From assembly GCA_963682025.1 (NCBI GenBank), contig OY821518.1, forward strand, positions 234,939,836-235,003,835: 64,000 nt of DNA. Direction: 5' to 3'. The DNA is from Cordilura impudica. Taxonomy: Eukaryota; Arthropoda; Insecta; Diptera; Scathophagidae. This document shows positions 20,233-31,717 of the stretch, one piece after another. How positions within the stretch are numbered: position 1 is the first letter of the stretch; each line of letters opens with the position of its first letter. The position numbers and the translations under genes are program-made. The notes beneath the pieces were generated by a model. The model was not told the origin of the DNA and made no database searches. It was given only the letters and a program-made list of their open reading frames with translations.

Positions 20233-20689
20233 TAAATGTTGTAAAAAATTTTTAAAAAATCACAAAAGTGTCCTTACAAAAAGCGATCGAACCTTTAACA
20301 TATGCAAGCTAATTTAGTTTTTTTGATATCATTTTAAAGGTGAAAGCACGTCCTTTAAAATCATATGCATATTGTGTTTTTTTAGAAAAGGTCAAAGGTC
20401 ATATTTTGGGATCTCGAATTCAAAGGTCCATATCTGAAAAAGCATATTTTTTAAATTTCTTAAAAAAATATATGTCAAGAATTAGACCCTCTTCTACATT
20501 TGCAGAAAATTTAAAGGTGGAGCCTCGATTGGTGTCAGAGTTATAGACCAGAACGTGGTAATAAGTGTGTTTTGTGTTCGTACTCAATTGATGGTTTTGT
20601 ACAAGCTGAAGAATGTATGTGCACACTTTCTGTTTTGATTGTTTTTGCAGTTTTTTTTTTCAATAAATCTACACGTGCAAGTAAAAAAA

Positions 20690-20800
20690 ACAAGTAAGAA
20701 AATTATAGTCGGTCTATACCGACCATATGATACCCTATACCATGGTTTAGAGAACCTATCTTTTCGGTCGAACTAATTCGAAAAACTAAAAAAATTACTT
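20690..20800 (+). repeat. R1 5' fragment inside E0
   Basis: AACAAGTAAGAAAATTATAG, then GTCGGTCTATACCGACC and TACCCTATACCATGG match the start of R1. Only about the first 100 bp are present. Confidence 0.7.
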
Positions 20801-20848
20801 CAACATTCTTTTATATCAAAACAACAGAATGCCTTTTTAACATACAAA

Positions 20849-21510
20849 AAATCATCTTTAAAAGAGAACGAATATGTCGTTGTTTGTGATTTTTCTGAAA
20901 ACATGTCACTTACTATTCAAGATTCTGTCCAAGCATTTCATTGGAACAACGCACAAGCAACATTGTATCCAATTGTTATTTATTATAAATCCGATGGAAT
21001 ACTGAAAAACACAAATTTTATAATTATATCGAGCTGTCTTGTACATAACACTGTAGCGGTCCATTTATTCCACAAACACCTTCATATATTTTTAAAAAAT
21101 AACTTTTAAAAAGATCCACAAAAAATAATATACTTCTCGGATGGATGTGCAGGACAATTTCAAAATAAAAAAAATTTTGTGAATTTATGCTATCATAAGG
21201 CAGATTTTGGATGCGATGCTGAATGGCACTTTTTAGCTACTAGCCACGGAAAAGGCCCTAGTGACGGCCTCGGAGGCACAGTCAAAAGAGGGGTCGTAAA
21301 GTTAGCTTACAACGACCACTAGACAACCAGATCACAACGCCACAACTATTGTTCGATTAGAGCCAAACAAACCTTAAAAATTGCAATTTCATATATCTTT
21401 CTGAAGATGATCATAGAGAAGAAGATGCATTTTTAAGAGAACGCTTTTTTGGGCTGCGCACAATTCCAGGTACACAAAAATATCGTTGTTTCATTCCTGA
21501 AGGAGAAAAT
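20849..21510 (+). pseudogene. E0 transposase-like protein, fragment
   Basis: The reading frame shows VVVCDFSENMSLTIQDSVQA, then FHWNNAQATLYPIVIYY. An in-frame stop at 21107-21109 follows, then IIYFSDGCAGQFQNKKNFVN, FGCDAEWHFLATSHGKG and SDGLGGTVKR. Every block aligns with the 422-residue protein at 55626-56894 (DFAEN, FHFSNDQAT, YVSDGARQHFKNK, AEWHFNPTAHGKG, CDGIGANLKR). The upstream third of the family protein is missing and the C-terminus decays after 21320. I do not know an accepted name for the family. The conserved Asp residues in DFSEN and FSDG suggest an RNase H-like nuclease, by inference only. Confidence 0.75.
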
Positions 21511-21599
21511 AAGTAAAGATTTTTTCAAAGGATAGCGAATTTTTAATTGAAAATGTTCGTTACTAATTTAAGTTTTACTGTCTGAATAAATATTATATT

Positions 21600-21950
21600 T
21601 AACTCAACCTTTTAAAGGTTTAAAAACAATTTTTGTAATAAATTTTAAAAATTTTAAAAACACAAATTATCAATTAAAAGCTTTAAATAGCTTTAATACA
21701 AAAAAATTACCTGAATTATATTAAACAATATTGTTTTGTTCAATACTTTTTGTACTACATTTTAAATTTACATTACAAATTTCAACTGAAAGCTTTAAAC
21801 AGTATTATTTAAAAAAAATGAATTGAATTATTTTAATTTTTTTTTCAATATTTTGTAATAAAAAAATAAATGAAAACTATAATGTCTTCTTCAATAATAC
21901 AATATAAATAATTCGCATGGGAAATACATTTAGAATAATAAGCCTTTGTA
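21600..21950. other. AT-rich interior of E0
   Basis: No feature beyond A and T runs between the broken gene and the right arm. Confidence 0.5.
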
Positions 21951-22449
21951 AGGTTTGTCTTGTATGAACACAAAACATACTTAAGACTACATTTTGGTCT
22001 ATAACGCCGACACCAATCGAGGCTCCACCTATAAATTTTCTGCAAATGTAGAAGAGGGTCTAATTCTTGACATATATTTTTTTAAGAATTTGAAAAAATA
22101 TGCTTTTTCAGATATGGACCTTTGAACTCGAGATTCCAAAATATGACCTTTGACCTTTTCTTAAAAAACACAATATGCATATAATTTTAAAGGACGCACT
22201 TTCACCTTTAAAACGATACCAAAGAAACTAAATTAGCTTGCGTAGTTCAAAAGTTCTATCGCTTTTTGTAAGGACACTTTTGTGATTTCTTAAAATTTTT
22301 TACATCTTTTATGACGTCATATTTCGGAAGCCGTAAGAATCTGGGGTCTGAAAATTTATGTTTTGTTAAAGTCCAACGACATACAACAGTTGTGGTGAAT
22401 TTCATTGAAATCAGAGGTGTTGTATCCGAACGGCATGATGGTTTGACAT

Positions 22450-23166
22450 GTTTTCACTCTATATCGTCAGGGTATAATGACTGTACAGATGTTAATAGCA
22501 ACCACAAAACTTTGACGTAAACCTAGATATTTGATTATACCAATCGACTTAGAATCACTTTCTGAGTAGATTTAGCGATGCCCGTCTGTTCATCTGTCCG
22601 CCCGTCTGTCTGTGTGTCTATGTAAACCTTGCAATCTACAGATTGCAAATATGAATTTATATTGATAAAATTTAGTATTTAAGCTTCTATCAGCCATAGG
22701 ATGAAACAAATTTCAATATTGGCGAAAACAGGTTCATGTTCAGACCTAGTCCCCATACAAATGACGCCTATGAAGTCTACTTAACTTGCCATAATATCCG
22801 AACTATCATATAGATCTCGGTCAAAATGGGTTTGTGTATGTTTATTACATCCATTTATTAGTATTCCAAAAATAAACCCAATACTTAGTCATAGCCCCCA
22901 TATATAGCTGATTCCCGATCTTCACTTCAAAAAACAAAAAACAAAAATATTGCACAGATTTTTCAAATTTGGTATATATATGTTTTTGCAAAAAATAAGT
23001 GATCTTACCATATATGGTCAGGATCGGTCCATTTTCGACCTAGCCCCATATAGATATAACATCCGATATGAACCTTTTCATATCCGATAAAAAAAAAAAA
23101 CAATAAACGCATCGTATAACTTCTTTACAGGTTATCGTATAGACCGACTATAATTTTCTTACTTGT
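22450..23166 (-). repeat. R1 copy, reverse orientation
   Basis: In reverse the landmarks follow the full R1 copy: AACAAGTAAGAAAATTATAG then GTCGGTCTATACGATAACC at the right edge, a diverged GACGGACGG block near 22590, ATTGGTATAATC, and a TATACCCTGACGATATAG end near 22450. It abuts the right arm of E0. Confidence 0.75.
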
Positions 23167-23370
23167 TAGCAGAGTTCAGAAAAAAACACGCACTGAATAA
23201 AAAACTCGTACATATATGTAAACATGTGTGTATTTTCTGAACCTTGCTTGTTAGTCATGCGCTTTAACATACACACCTAAAGTCAGGCCATACGGCTTGT
23301 ACTTCGTACTAACCTCAGAAGAAACAACTCTGTTCAAACAAACAATCGTCATTATTGAATATTTATGCAT

Positions 23371-24020
23371 TTACTAGCAGATTCCAGCGCTCGAAATTTG
23401 AGTGCAATTTCTAGGCAGCTTTATTTTTCAACTTAGACAATTCACAAACCAACACTTTTATGGTTTAGTATTATTGTGAATGAAGATAACAAACTCATTA
23501 ACAAATTTATTAAAACACACATAGCATATGTATATGTACGTGTTAGTAGCAACTTTAACTGCAATTTACTCAAAAGAAAGGAAACAATTTAAAAATCTGT
23601 AAATCTGCAAAACGGTTAAAAAGAAATACCTTTCAAATGATATACGTTTGGTCAAAATCGGGATAAAACGGTAGAACAAAACATCGGTCATAAAAAAAAA
23701 TCGGCTAGCCTATTAATATTATAGACTAGCAGATTTCAGCCCTCGAAATTCGAGGACATTTTATTTTTTCATTAAATAAAGACCCTAAAGGTATGCTAAT
23801 CAATTATAGCCATTTCACAAATCAACATAAAAAACCAAACTCATTTTTATTACAAACACATTAACAAATTTACTAAACACACACATAGCATTGTATAATT
23901 TTATGTATGTGTTAGTAGCAACTTTAAATGCAATTTACTTAAAATAAAGGAAAAAATTTTAAAATCTGTAAATCTGCAAAACGGCTAAAAAGAAATACAT
24001 TTCACATACTAAATATTTGA
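23371..24020 (+). repeat. R2 repeat, two tandem copies
   Basis: Unit 1 (about 23371-23727) and unit 2 (about 23728-24020) share the same order: CTAGCAGATT, CGCTCGAAATTTGAG or CCTCGAAATTCGAGG, CATTAACAAATTTA, CACACATAGCAT, GTGTTAGTAGCAACTTTAA, and GTAAATCTGCAAAACGG. The second unit is shorter at its right end. The same family forms 2140-3340. Non-coding. Confidence 0.8.
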
Positions 24021-24149
24021 ATTGTGTGTCGGTCATTGATATTAACTATTGAGTTTAAGTATTTCTCATTTAATTGGTATTTTCACTACATGGTACCGCC
24101 AAAAATATTTGCCATTAAATAATATAATAATTTTATTATCTTATTGTCC

Positions 24150-24570
24150 TACCAAACAGTTCAACTCATATGGGTCCCAGAGCACAAGGAAATGGTAGGA
24201 CATTGCAAAGGCGATAAACTGGCAAGATTATAAATTATATTACAAATTCCAGTAGAATTAGAATGTTTCTGTACACCACTTGAATCATATAAACTTGAAC
24301 TTTCACTTTGCACTGCTGACATAACAAACTGAATAAAAGATAGTTATAGTTATTGGTTAGTTATTGTAAAAACAATTAGAAGCGCTTAAATGCGTTGCAG
24401 TCCTTCCATGTGGAGAGACTTAGACGATATTGGCATGGATAGCCAGACACTGCCATATAGAGAAACACAGTTAACGCCTCAGGGTTTCGTCTGCCCTAGT
24501 TGCATGGCTGTGAAGGAAGTGCTATTGCCTAGCGCTCTCTGTGTTGAGACTGAACAGTGATATCACAATT
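24150..24570 (+). pseudogene. LINE RNase H domain relic
   Basis: One frame reads VQLIWVPEHKEMVGHCKGDK, then LARL. This is the RNase H motif WVPGH-x-GN-x-AD-x-LA, in which the catalytic Asp is retained in the KGDKLA stretch. ILQIPVELECFCTPLESYKL follows, typical of fly LINE RNase H tails. A second piece further on reads RETQLTPQGFVCPSCMAVKE. Several stops intervene. This is the only RNase H trace in the window, so it comes from another LINE type than the others here. Confidence 0.6.
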
Positions 24571-25671
24571 GATCCCAGAGCTTAAATGTGCCTATATATA
24601 TTCACTGGAAGCCACTTCTAAACTCACATATTCCATTAAATAAATTTATCATAATTAATCTATTTTTCAAGACTTTCCTGAATTCTATTCGACAGTTAAT
24701 AAATTTAATTAAATTTATGATAATACTCGTAATATGAAAGGATTTATACTGAGGTTTTAAGAATTTCCGTATTGTGTTATTTATACTTCGACCCATATTT
24801 TTACTTATGTAAGCACTTATGTACATATGTTAGTTCAAGGAATTGAAAGTAGGTTATATGTTACGATTTCCACAAAATCATATAAATCATGTATTTATTA
24901 AAATGAAGACCAATTACTTAAGTACAATACCATAGCAACCATATTCATATATGTACATGTGTATGTATATATATATTTTATCTCGTTTAGCTAGCTTTTC
25001 ATCAACTTGAAAGTATTGCATAATTTAAATGTTCTGTTTTGAGTAACTTTTCGCCTATTCATTGCTATTTCATTGAACGAATCGTGTCCTATTATTTAGC
25101 ATAACTATGATTTTATTTTATGCATATTGTTTGTTCTTAAGTACGAGACGAAAATAATCGTTATGGTCGTAATGCTAATTTAGAAATGTCCCAACTTTAC
25201 ATTTCTACGAATTGGAATTAGAAACATAAAGTTGTACAAAATTGGTTAGGGTTTTGTTTAGCAATCGCTGTAAATTCAGAATAAAATGTTTGTTGGGGAT
25301 TTTCTGAATTGGGATATCAACTTTAGTTCACATAATTTAGATGAAGCTCACAACAATAATGTTTACAGTTTCTTGATAACGACCTATCACAACATATAAA
25401 CTGTCAGTGATAACCACCCGAATCTTACATTCAAATCGTACATGTTGTGTCACATCAGGTGGTAAATACTTTTAAATCATTGGCATGATATGAAGAGACG
25501 GCAATGGGTGACTGAGGGAGGAATAAATGAATAAGATGAAAAACAAACAGACCAAAAAAAAAAAAAAACAGACAAAACAGAATTTTACTTTTGGGAGTTT
25601 GCCAACCAACAATAAGTCCTTTAAATAGTATTTTCCATCCAGCACACTTGGCTACCACCGCCCACTAAGAG

Positions 25672-25730
25672 TCATCATCATCAACATAATCGTCATAAAG
25701 ATTGTCATCATCGTCATCATCATCTGTTTA
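25672..25730. repeat. imperfect (ATC)n microsatellite
   Basis: CATCATCATC-type trinucleotides are interrupted by ATAATCGTC. This produces the spurious Met/Thr-rich frame on the minus strand. Confidence 0.8.
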
Positions 25731-25922
25731 AGTATTGAATGAGTTTCCTGTGTTTGTTGTTTGTATAAACGTTGATGGTGGTGGTGAAGGTGAGATATGC
25801 TGGTAGTAGTAGCAATGGATGGTATCTTATGTCTTTGAGGTGTGTTCATTGTGGTTCGTTTATATTTACATACGGAACGATCCTACATATGGCAGCAGCC
25901 ATACCTACTTACTACTCCTACA

Positions 25923-25972
25923 TATATATATACCCCACATATATACATACATACATACATATGTATGTATAA
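25923..25972. repeat. TATA/TACA microsatellite
   Basis: Alternating TATATATACC, ACATACATACATAC and ATGTATGTAT form a short partly palindromic simple repeat. Confidence 0.75.
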
Positions 25973-26711
25973 GTAAGTAGTACAAAGAATGATGCGACTA
26001 ATGTAATATCCGGCACAAGCCATAAACAGTGTTGCTTGTGTTGTCTGTTTTGCGACTACATATTATTTTTGCTGCGACACAACAGTAAAACTGACTGCTC
26101 CTGTTGTGGCTCTTGTTGTTGTTGTTTCTGCTGATGATGGCGGTAATAATTTGGTTGTTTGTTTTTCCGAGGCATCATGTTACCGTGTGTGTGTGCCTGA
26201 GTTTCATTTTATTTAACTACTTTTTTTTGCTACTTTTGGTGTTGTATTCATTTTCAATCCACGTTGTTTGTTAGAGGAGTACATTTATTCACTTTTTACG
26301 TTCGTACGCCGGTTTTGCTATTTTGCATAACGTTTGATTGTCCTTGCTTACAGAGAGTCCCATGTGAAAATATGTTTTTGCATAAAACTAGTACTGCGGC
26401 TGATATGCGATGAAATTTTTGATGTGCTTCTGAAGAATGCTTTAAAATACTCGTACCAACAAACATACAGACATAAACCTATGATAAAAATGTTTGCCGA
26501 TATTTTTAATTTTGATTGAACACAAGTTTAAAAGTAATATTTAGCAGTGCTATATTTTCAATAAATGAATCGCTGTTCGTATGTAGGATATGGACTTACA
26601 AGCTAATCAACCGATTTACATATTTTGTTATGGCTTGGAAGGTTTTAGGTAGAGCTTCAATTACTGGAATTTCCTCCTACTTGCTGAACGATTAGCTAGA
26701 GTAGTAACAAA

Positions 26712-26742
26712 AAGTTCTAAGTTCGGCTGTGCCGAATCTTTG
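26712..26742. repeat. short palindromic dispersed repeat
   Basis: AAGTTCGGCTGTGCCGAATC, then TTTGATAC. The core TTCGGCTGTGCCGAA is a hairpin. The same unit occurs near 27428-27460. From memory it is abundant in calyptrate fly genomes, where it precedes a TACCCTCCACC end. Confidence 0.7.
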
Positions 26743-26999
26743 ATACAATATTTTAATCAATGTTGGGTACAGCTCCCACTTTAATACTGTTGCCGATACT
26801 TAAATTTTAAGTTAATTGCTTTTATTTTTGTTTAGAGTTAAAAACCTAAAAGTTTACTTAGTATGTCATAGAATACCCATTGAATATATTATTTGACGCC
26901 AAAGTTTGATACTTATAAACATGTTTTGAGAAAAAATTCAAATAACTCTTGGCTCTAAAAGTCAAGAAGAAAAACCATTTTTACTTTTTCAGGAATAGG

Positions 27000-27300
27000 C
27001 AATTTTTAAAGAAATGTACTTCTTAAACAGCAGACTCACTTTTGTTAAGCTGCCAACCTTGAAAAGCCGCAGATCTATGCTGAACGTTTCTTTTCTTTTG
27101 AACATAATTATTGGCGATGTTTCTTCTGGTTTTCTGATCAACAATTTTTCATTTAACATCCCTCAGCGGCCAACACATTTCTTTTCACCTTTATATGTCC
27201 AGTTTTATAGATCAAATTATGCGAACGGTGATCCGCTTAGACGAATGTGTATTGAAGCTTTACAGATTTATTGATTTTTCTTCAAATACAAATGTCATAA
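27000..27300 (+). pseudogene. LINE C-terminal fragment
   Basis: A frame at 27014-27274 reads YFLNSRLTFVKLPTLKSRRS, then VSFLLNIIIGD and FNIPQRPTHFF. It ends SNYANGDPLRRMCIEALQIY. The pattern (N-R-L-x-x-L-x-TL-x-x-RR, then VPQRPTR, then NDP-x-RRMC-x-x-FN) is the usual end of a LINE reverse-transcriptase protein after the thumb. The fragment at 29.2-29.8 kb is of the same type. The catalytic part is absent. Confidence 0.7.
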
Positions 27301-27427
27301 AAAGTAAAATAATAATTTATCTGAACACATAATTTCAATTAAATTTTTTGAATTTTTTCATTCATGTAAATAATCTGTAAGGAATCATAGATTAATAAAT
27401 TAAGAAATAAATAAAACAAGTAAGATT

Positions 27428-27465
27428 GTTAAATTCGGCTGTGCCGAATCTTTGATACCCTCCAC
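27428..27465. repeat. short palindromic dispersed repeat, second copy
   Basis: AAATTCGGCTGTGCCGAATC, then TTTGATACCCTCCACC, directly after an AACAAGTAAGA stretch. It lies downstream of the LINE fragment in the same orientation as the copy at 26712. Confidence 0.7.
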
Positions 27466-27469
27466 CTCG

Positions 27470-28735
27470 GTTTGAGTGTTGATAATAAATGTAAATGAAA
27501 AAGGAAACAATTTGTTAAACTTAATACCAAATTATTTCGGCAAATTCTTTGGGTTCGTTTTCGTCTTTTCTATTATTTTGGATTTATTTCGGTGTTTGCT
27601 TTTTGGTCATCGTGGTTGCTGATCGGCATGCATTTAGGTTATATACCTATCTGCATGCGTTTCCGGTTATATGACATAACCTCTCGTTTAATTTAGTTTT
27701 TGCTAATTAAATAGCTCGTCCTAACCTCCATTGCAAAGGTAATGGTTGTGTAGGGTGGCTATATGTATTAAATCGTGCTAATTGGAGATGGCTGTATAGT
27801 TTCTTTTAACTGGCCAAATATTTCTTCATTGCGGCCATATAGGTCGGATGGAGTAACAAAATAATAACCAAAAAAAAAAACTCTCTCAATTTTTTTATTA
27901 AAATATTGCCATATTTGGAAAACATAGAGAATAAATTTATAATAATAAATATTAATATGTGTGTATAGTTGACCTTTATTTGTTAGACAATTTTAATTTT
28001 AGTTCGGCTTGAGGTCATAAATTTTAATAAAATTAAATAAAACAGAAACAAAGTGACAATACACCAAACAACAAACAGAAATAATCGCGGAAGATTTGTT
28101 TTTTAAAAATATCCCCTGAAGATGATCGAAAATTTCGATCGAAATATTGGGTTTTAAATAAACAAAAATTAATAATAAAATTTAAAACAATTCTGTTTAT
28201 TTTCAATGTTTGGCACAACGTATTGTTGTGAATCTCCACCAAAAACGTTAAAAACAAAAATCGTTCACGTTTAACAAATCAACATCTTTCCGAACTCATT
28301 CGGACAACTTTGACAAACTACACACCTGATTTTAAAGAAATAATCAAAAATTCTTCCTAATTTCTTTTTTATTTTTTCTTACCTATATTTTTATTTTATT
28401 TTTATACAATTCTTTTTTTTTATTTTATTTAAAATGAAATTCTTTGATCTCAAAAAATTTAAAAATATAACATTATTTTTATAAATACTAATAATATTTC
28501 AGTATAAAATTTATTTGTAATGTGTATGAAATGAATTAATAAATTTTATGTTTGTTTAAAAATTGTTTTTTTTTTTTGCTTTTTTGTTTGAAAATGAATA
28601 TTTGTACAGAAATAAACTAGTGCGGCCCACCGTTAGTAGCTAAAATTCCACATTTGGCCCAACAAGCCATTTACGTGCCCACCCCTGTTATATATTATAA
28701 AGTTATATATTGTTAATTACGACTATAAAATATTA
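27470..28735. other. AT-rich non-coding sequence
   Basis: No gene or element boundary is recognised. T- and A-rich runs are dense at 28340-28580. Confidence 0.5.
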
Positions 28736-29040
28736 GGTGGCAGAGCTTAAACGAGGCCCAACGAGCTGCGAAGGCGAACACTGTAGTGGTCGACCAGTTG
28801 AGTTGGCCACAGCAGAAACGGTTAAGGAAATCCACGAAACGATATTATATGTCAGATTTAGTTCTTTCGGAATTTCCAAACTTGAAAAAATTGCTTGGTG
28901 TTAAAAGATGTGCCAACATTGAAGAGGTGGTGTCTGCGGTTGATTTTAAGGAGCTAGACGACAATTCTTACTATAAACAGGGTATCGAAGCTATTGAATA
29001 TCAGTGGGAGCAACTAAAATGAGATTATGTCGTACCAAAC
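28736..29040 (+). pseudogene. mariner relic with internal deletion
   Basis: The first part reads LKRGPTSCEGEHCSGRPVEL, then ATAETVKEIHETI, the mariner N-terminal region. It is followed almost directly by the C-terminal region LVLSEFPNLKKLLGVKRCAN and VSAVDFKELDDNSYYKQGIE. The catalytic middle is deleted. The family is close to the mariner at 400-720 but contributes different segments. Confidence 0.8.
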
Positions 29041-29099
29041 CAAATATAAGTGAAATATATCTCATATTTTTGGATAGATTTAAGTTAATGTCTGATAAC

Positions 29100-29800
29100 T
29101 GCTTTATTTATTTCTTTATTTATTTATTTTTAAGTCTGTAGATTATACATTTTCACAGACTAACTACGAAATATAAAGAAGTTAAGTTAGGTATTCAAAT
29201 GGACAATAACTTTTCTTTCGGCGAAAGGAGTCATTGTTGGCATAAACACATCTATAATAGTTATGAGGAACTCAGAATCAACATCACTTCGAATTGATCC
29301 AAGTAGAAATGAGATGCGCAGCATCACTCGACAAACTTTTAAAGTAGGTAACTTAATAAGACCAAGCCTATTAACATAAGGCGAACCAACGAGGTATATA
29401 ATTATTTCATTATATATGGATCAGAAAATTCTTTAGACCAACGTTTCATAAAACCAAGACCACCATAAGCTTTGTTGATAGATTACGAAAATCAAGCCTT
29501 TGATCTAACAAAATACCAAGATCAATAATATTTTGAACTTTTACCAGTGCTGTGTCATTAATATAGTAGTATAGTATTTTCTAATTCTGAAGAATGACGT
29601 ATTTAGTTCTATTAAATTTATTCTACACCATTGAGTAAGTTTGTCAATAGCCGACTGCAGTAAATGTTGATCATTAGGCTCTTTAATTGTCTTAAAAATT
29701 TTGAAATCATCTGCATACATTAGACCTTTTCCATTGCCAGATTGTTTTGTAATTTTATACGGACTAAAAATATTTATTAATTTAAGTTCTCTCAAAGTTT
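29100..29800 (-). pseudogene. LINE 3' fragment (reverse transcriptase to tail)
   Basis: On the minus strand, GLMYADDFKIFKTIKEP contains the catalytic YADD. It is followed by LLQSAIDKLTQWC and ELNTS, then shifted frames with IIDLGILLDQRLDFR, then VNRLGLIKLPTLKV and SFLLGSIRSDVDSEFL. A TAAA-type tail lies at 29104-29132. At least three frameshifts or stops are present. It is 5' truncated just upstream of YADD and resembles the fragment at 27.0 kb. Confidence 0.75.
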
Positions 29801-31717
29801 AAGCTGGATGCACAGAACCTGCCTTTTATGATTCAGTGCTTTTAGGACTACTGCAAACTATCTGATGTGTGGTTTCACAGAATGAAATACAAAAAAAATT
29901 AAAAAGCCTATGCCGAGAAATTTTCACCAACGTTCAACATTTGCTAGATTTATATACTTCATGACACTAAATTAGCTGTTGTTGTTTATTTGTGAATGTG
30001 CAATACAACAAAAGTAAAGTAAAGCTTATAAAGCTCAAAAAGCATTTCCGTGTATCTCAGCTTCACTGTGTATTCAGATTGTGAAGGTACAGTACTTATT
30101 GTACAACAACTTTGTTGGCATAGGTTGGTTATAAATATTTGGTATGTTTGTTTATCTCCATACATTTATTTTTGTCGTTGTTGTTGTCGTTGTCATTTCA
30201 GTAGTATCTTCTATATCAACTATTACGAACGAGAGTGGAATGAATTTCTGTGTCACATAGTCAGTCATTGAGTCGAGCATACAATCAGTGAGTCAATCAG
30301 ACAGTTGTTTCGTACAACATATATGTTCGTTTTAATGCCATAAAGGTTTGAAGTCAAATTATTTCCCAGCCAACCCATCACAGCATGAAACGTTGTTGTA
30401 TGATGATGTTTTCCGTTTTGCATACAAGTATGTACGTAAATGTAAATGTGATATTGTAAAAATACTACAAAAACAAAAAGAACAACGAAAAACATTCTTC
30501 GAATTAAAGTTTTTATGGTTAATAATTTTGTGTATGTTTTGGTTGTACATCTACTTAAAAGACAAATGCGCCTGTGTGTGTCGACAATAACTAGCATAAG
30601 TGTACGGCAGTGATATTGCGTTAATGATGTGAGTGAATAGGAGTTTTGTATGTTTTATGACATTGACAGTTCATATTATCGACAAAGTTTGTGAATACAT
30701 GTTATTCACGATAAACATTTTTGTAATATTTTTTATGGTTTTTATTTTTGATTTTTTATTTTTGATTTTTTTTTTCTTCCTTTCTTCAGATGTTCTGAGA
30801 GATTTCAAAGTAAATTATAATTTTGCTTGTTTTTAAATATCAGGGTATGTGTGTGAATGTATGTACTCATATATGTGTACATATTGCTGGCTGTATGCCG
30901 TATAACGATAACAAACTAAGCAGTGCCTAAGGAAAAATTTTAAATTGATCCAGAGGTATGTGTGAAGCATGTCGAAATCCCTTTTTCAATCAAATTTATG
31001 AACTGTTAATTACAGAAAATACCACTGATTGCAAAACAGATTTGAAATTCTAAAACAGTATGTGAGTAACTTTAGAGAACCACTTTATTGCTTAAACAAA
31101 TTTCCATTATAAGTAAAACCAAATACCATTTTAATAATAAGAAATCTAGTTTATAAGTTTATTTCTCTACAAAAAAAAAAAGGAGAATCAAACAAATCGT
31201 TAACAATAAATTGAAACTTCTATTTTAAATCGAAGAAGTAAATATGCTTCTAGATTAAGCTATAAAATTTGTATTGAATATGTCATCTACTAAACTCAAA
31301 ATATTTGATAATTTTGGATGCCTTCTCTCCCATGTCCACAGATACGACGTCGCGTAAAGTGAAAAGAAAATCATTTAAAAAACTCATTGAATAAATATAT
31401 TTTCAAACCTTGCTAACCTATATTTCAATTTATTTGCAAATGGCTGGTTTTCACTAAGTCATTTTTAATGTCAATTGTTGTTCTTGTATGAAAACCGGTT
31501 GTGATAATATGTATTGTAATTGACATGTACAACACATGTCAACATTTTATATTTAAAATGAAATTTGTCAGTTTTTGGCAGTTGATAAAATGTAATGAAA
31601 ACGTAATTGACAGAAAATTTTTTGACGGTGAATAAAACATGGTGCAAACGAAGCAATAAGCTAAAGCCTTTGTCATTATTTTTCATGTGTTTATATATCT
31701 TTAACTAATATATGAAC
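29801..31717. other. non-coding, nothing recognised
   Basis: About 1.9 kb without a supportable gene. The overlapping short frames near 30.3-30.6 kb lack family features. TGT/TTG-rich runs occur near 30170-30200. Confidence 0.45.
31710..31717 (+). repeat. E3 target-site duplication, left (ATATGAAC)
   Basis: ATATGAAC matches ATCTGAAC at 39781-39788 in 7 of 8 positions, consistent with an 8-bp duplication that has since picked up one substitution. Confidence 0.75.

Larger units (their letters stand above)
20060..22470 (+). mobile_element. long-inverted-repeat element E0 with broken gene
   Basis: The left arm (about 20060-20590) and right arm (about 21955-22470) are inverted repeats of roughly 500 bp. 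Shared blocks include CCGAAATATGACGTCATAAA, ACAAAAGTGTCCTTACAAAA, GTCAAAGGTCATATTTTGG and TAGACCCTCTTCTACATTTG. The outer limits are uncertain by about 60 bp because R1 sequence abuts the right end. Between the arms lies a gene fragment (20849-21510) of the same family as the protein at 55626-56894. The arms are unlike those of the elements at 54.7 kb and 58.3 kb. Confidence 0.8.
24580..26700. other. non-coding, low-complexity patches
   Basis: No gene is recognised over about 2.1 kb. Trinucleotide ATC/ATG repeats lie near 25672-25730, a TACA/TATG microsatellite lies at about 25923-25972, and TTG-rich stretches lie at 26100-26160. Composition resembles intergenic or intronic DNA without obvious transposons and might hold host regulatory DNA, but I cannot show that. 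Confidence 0.45.

Noticed and set aside
25652..25849. Minus-strand His/Thr/Met-rich small protein
   Set aside because: It is translation of an ATC/TGG-rich microsatellite tract with no family features.
30265..30597. Overlapping frames on both strands near 30.3-30.6 kb as a small gene
   Set aside because: No recognisable motif, signal peptide or codon pattern, and the opposing frames are equally long.
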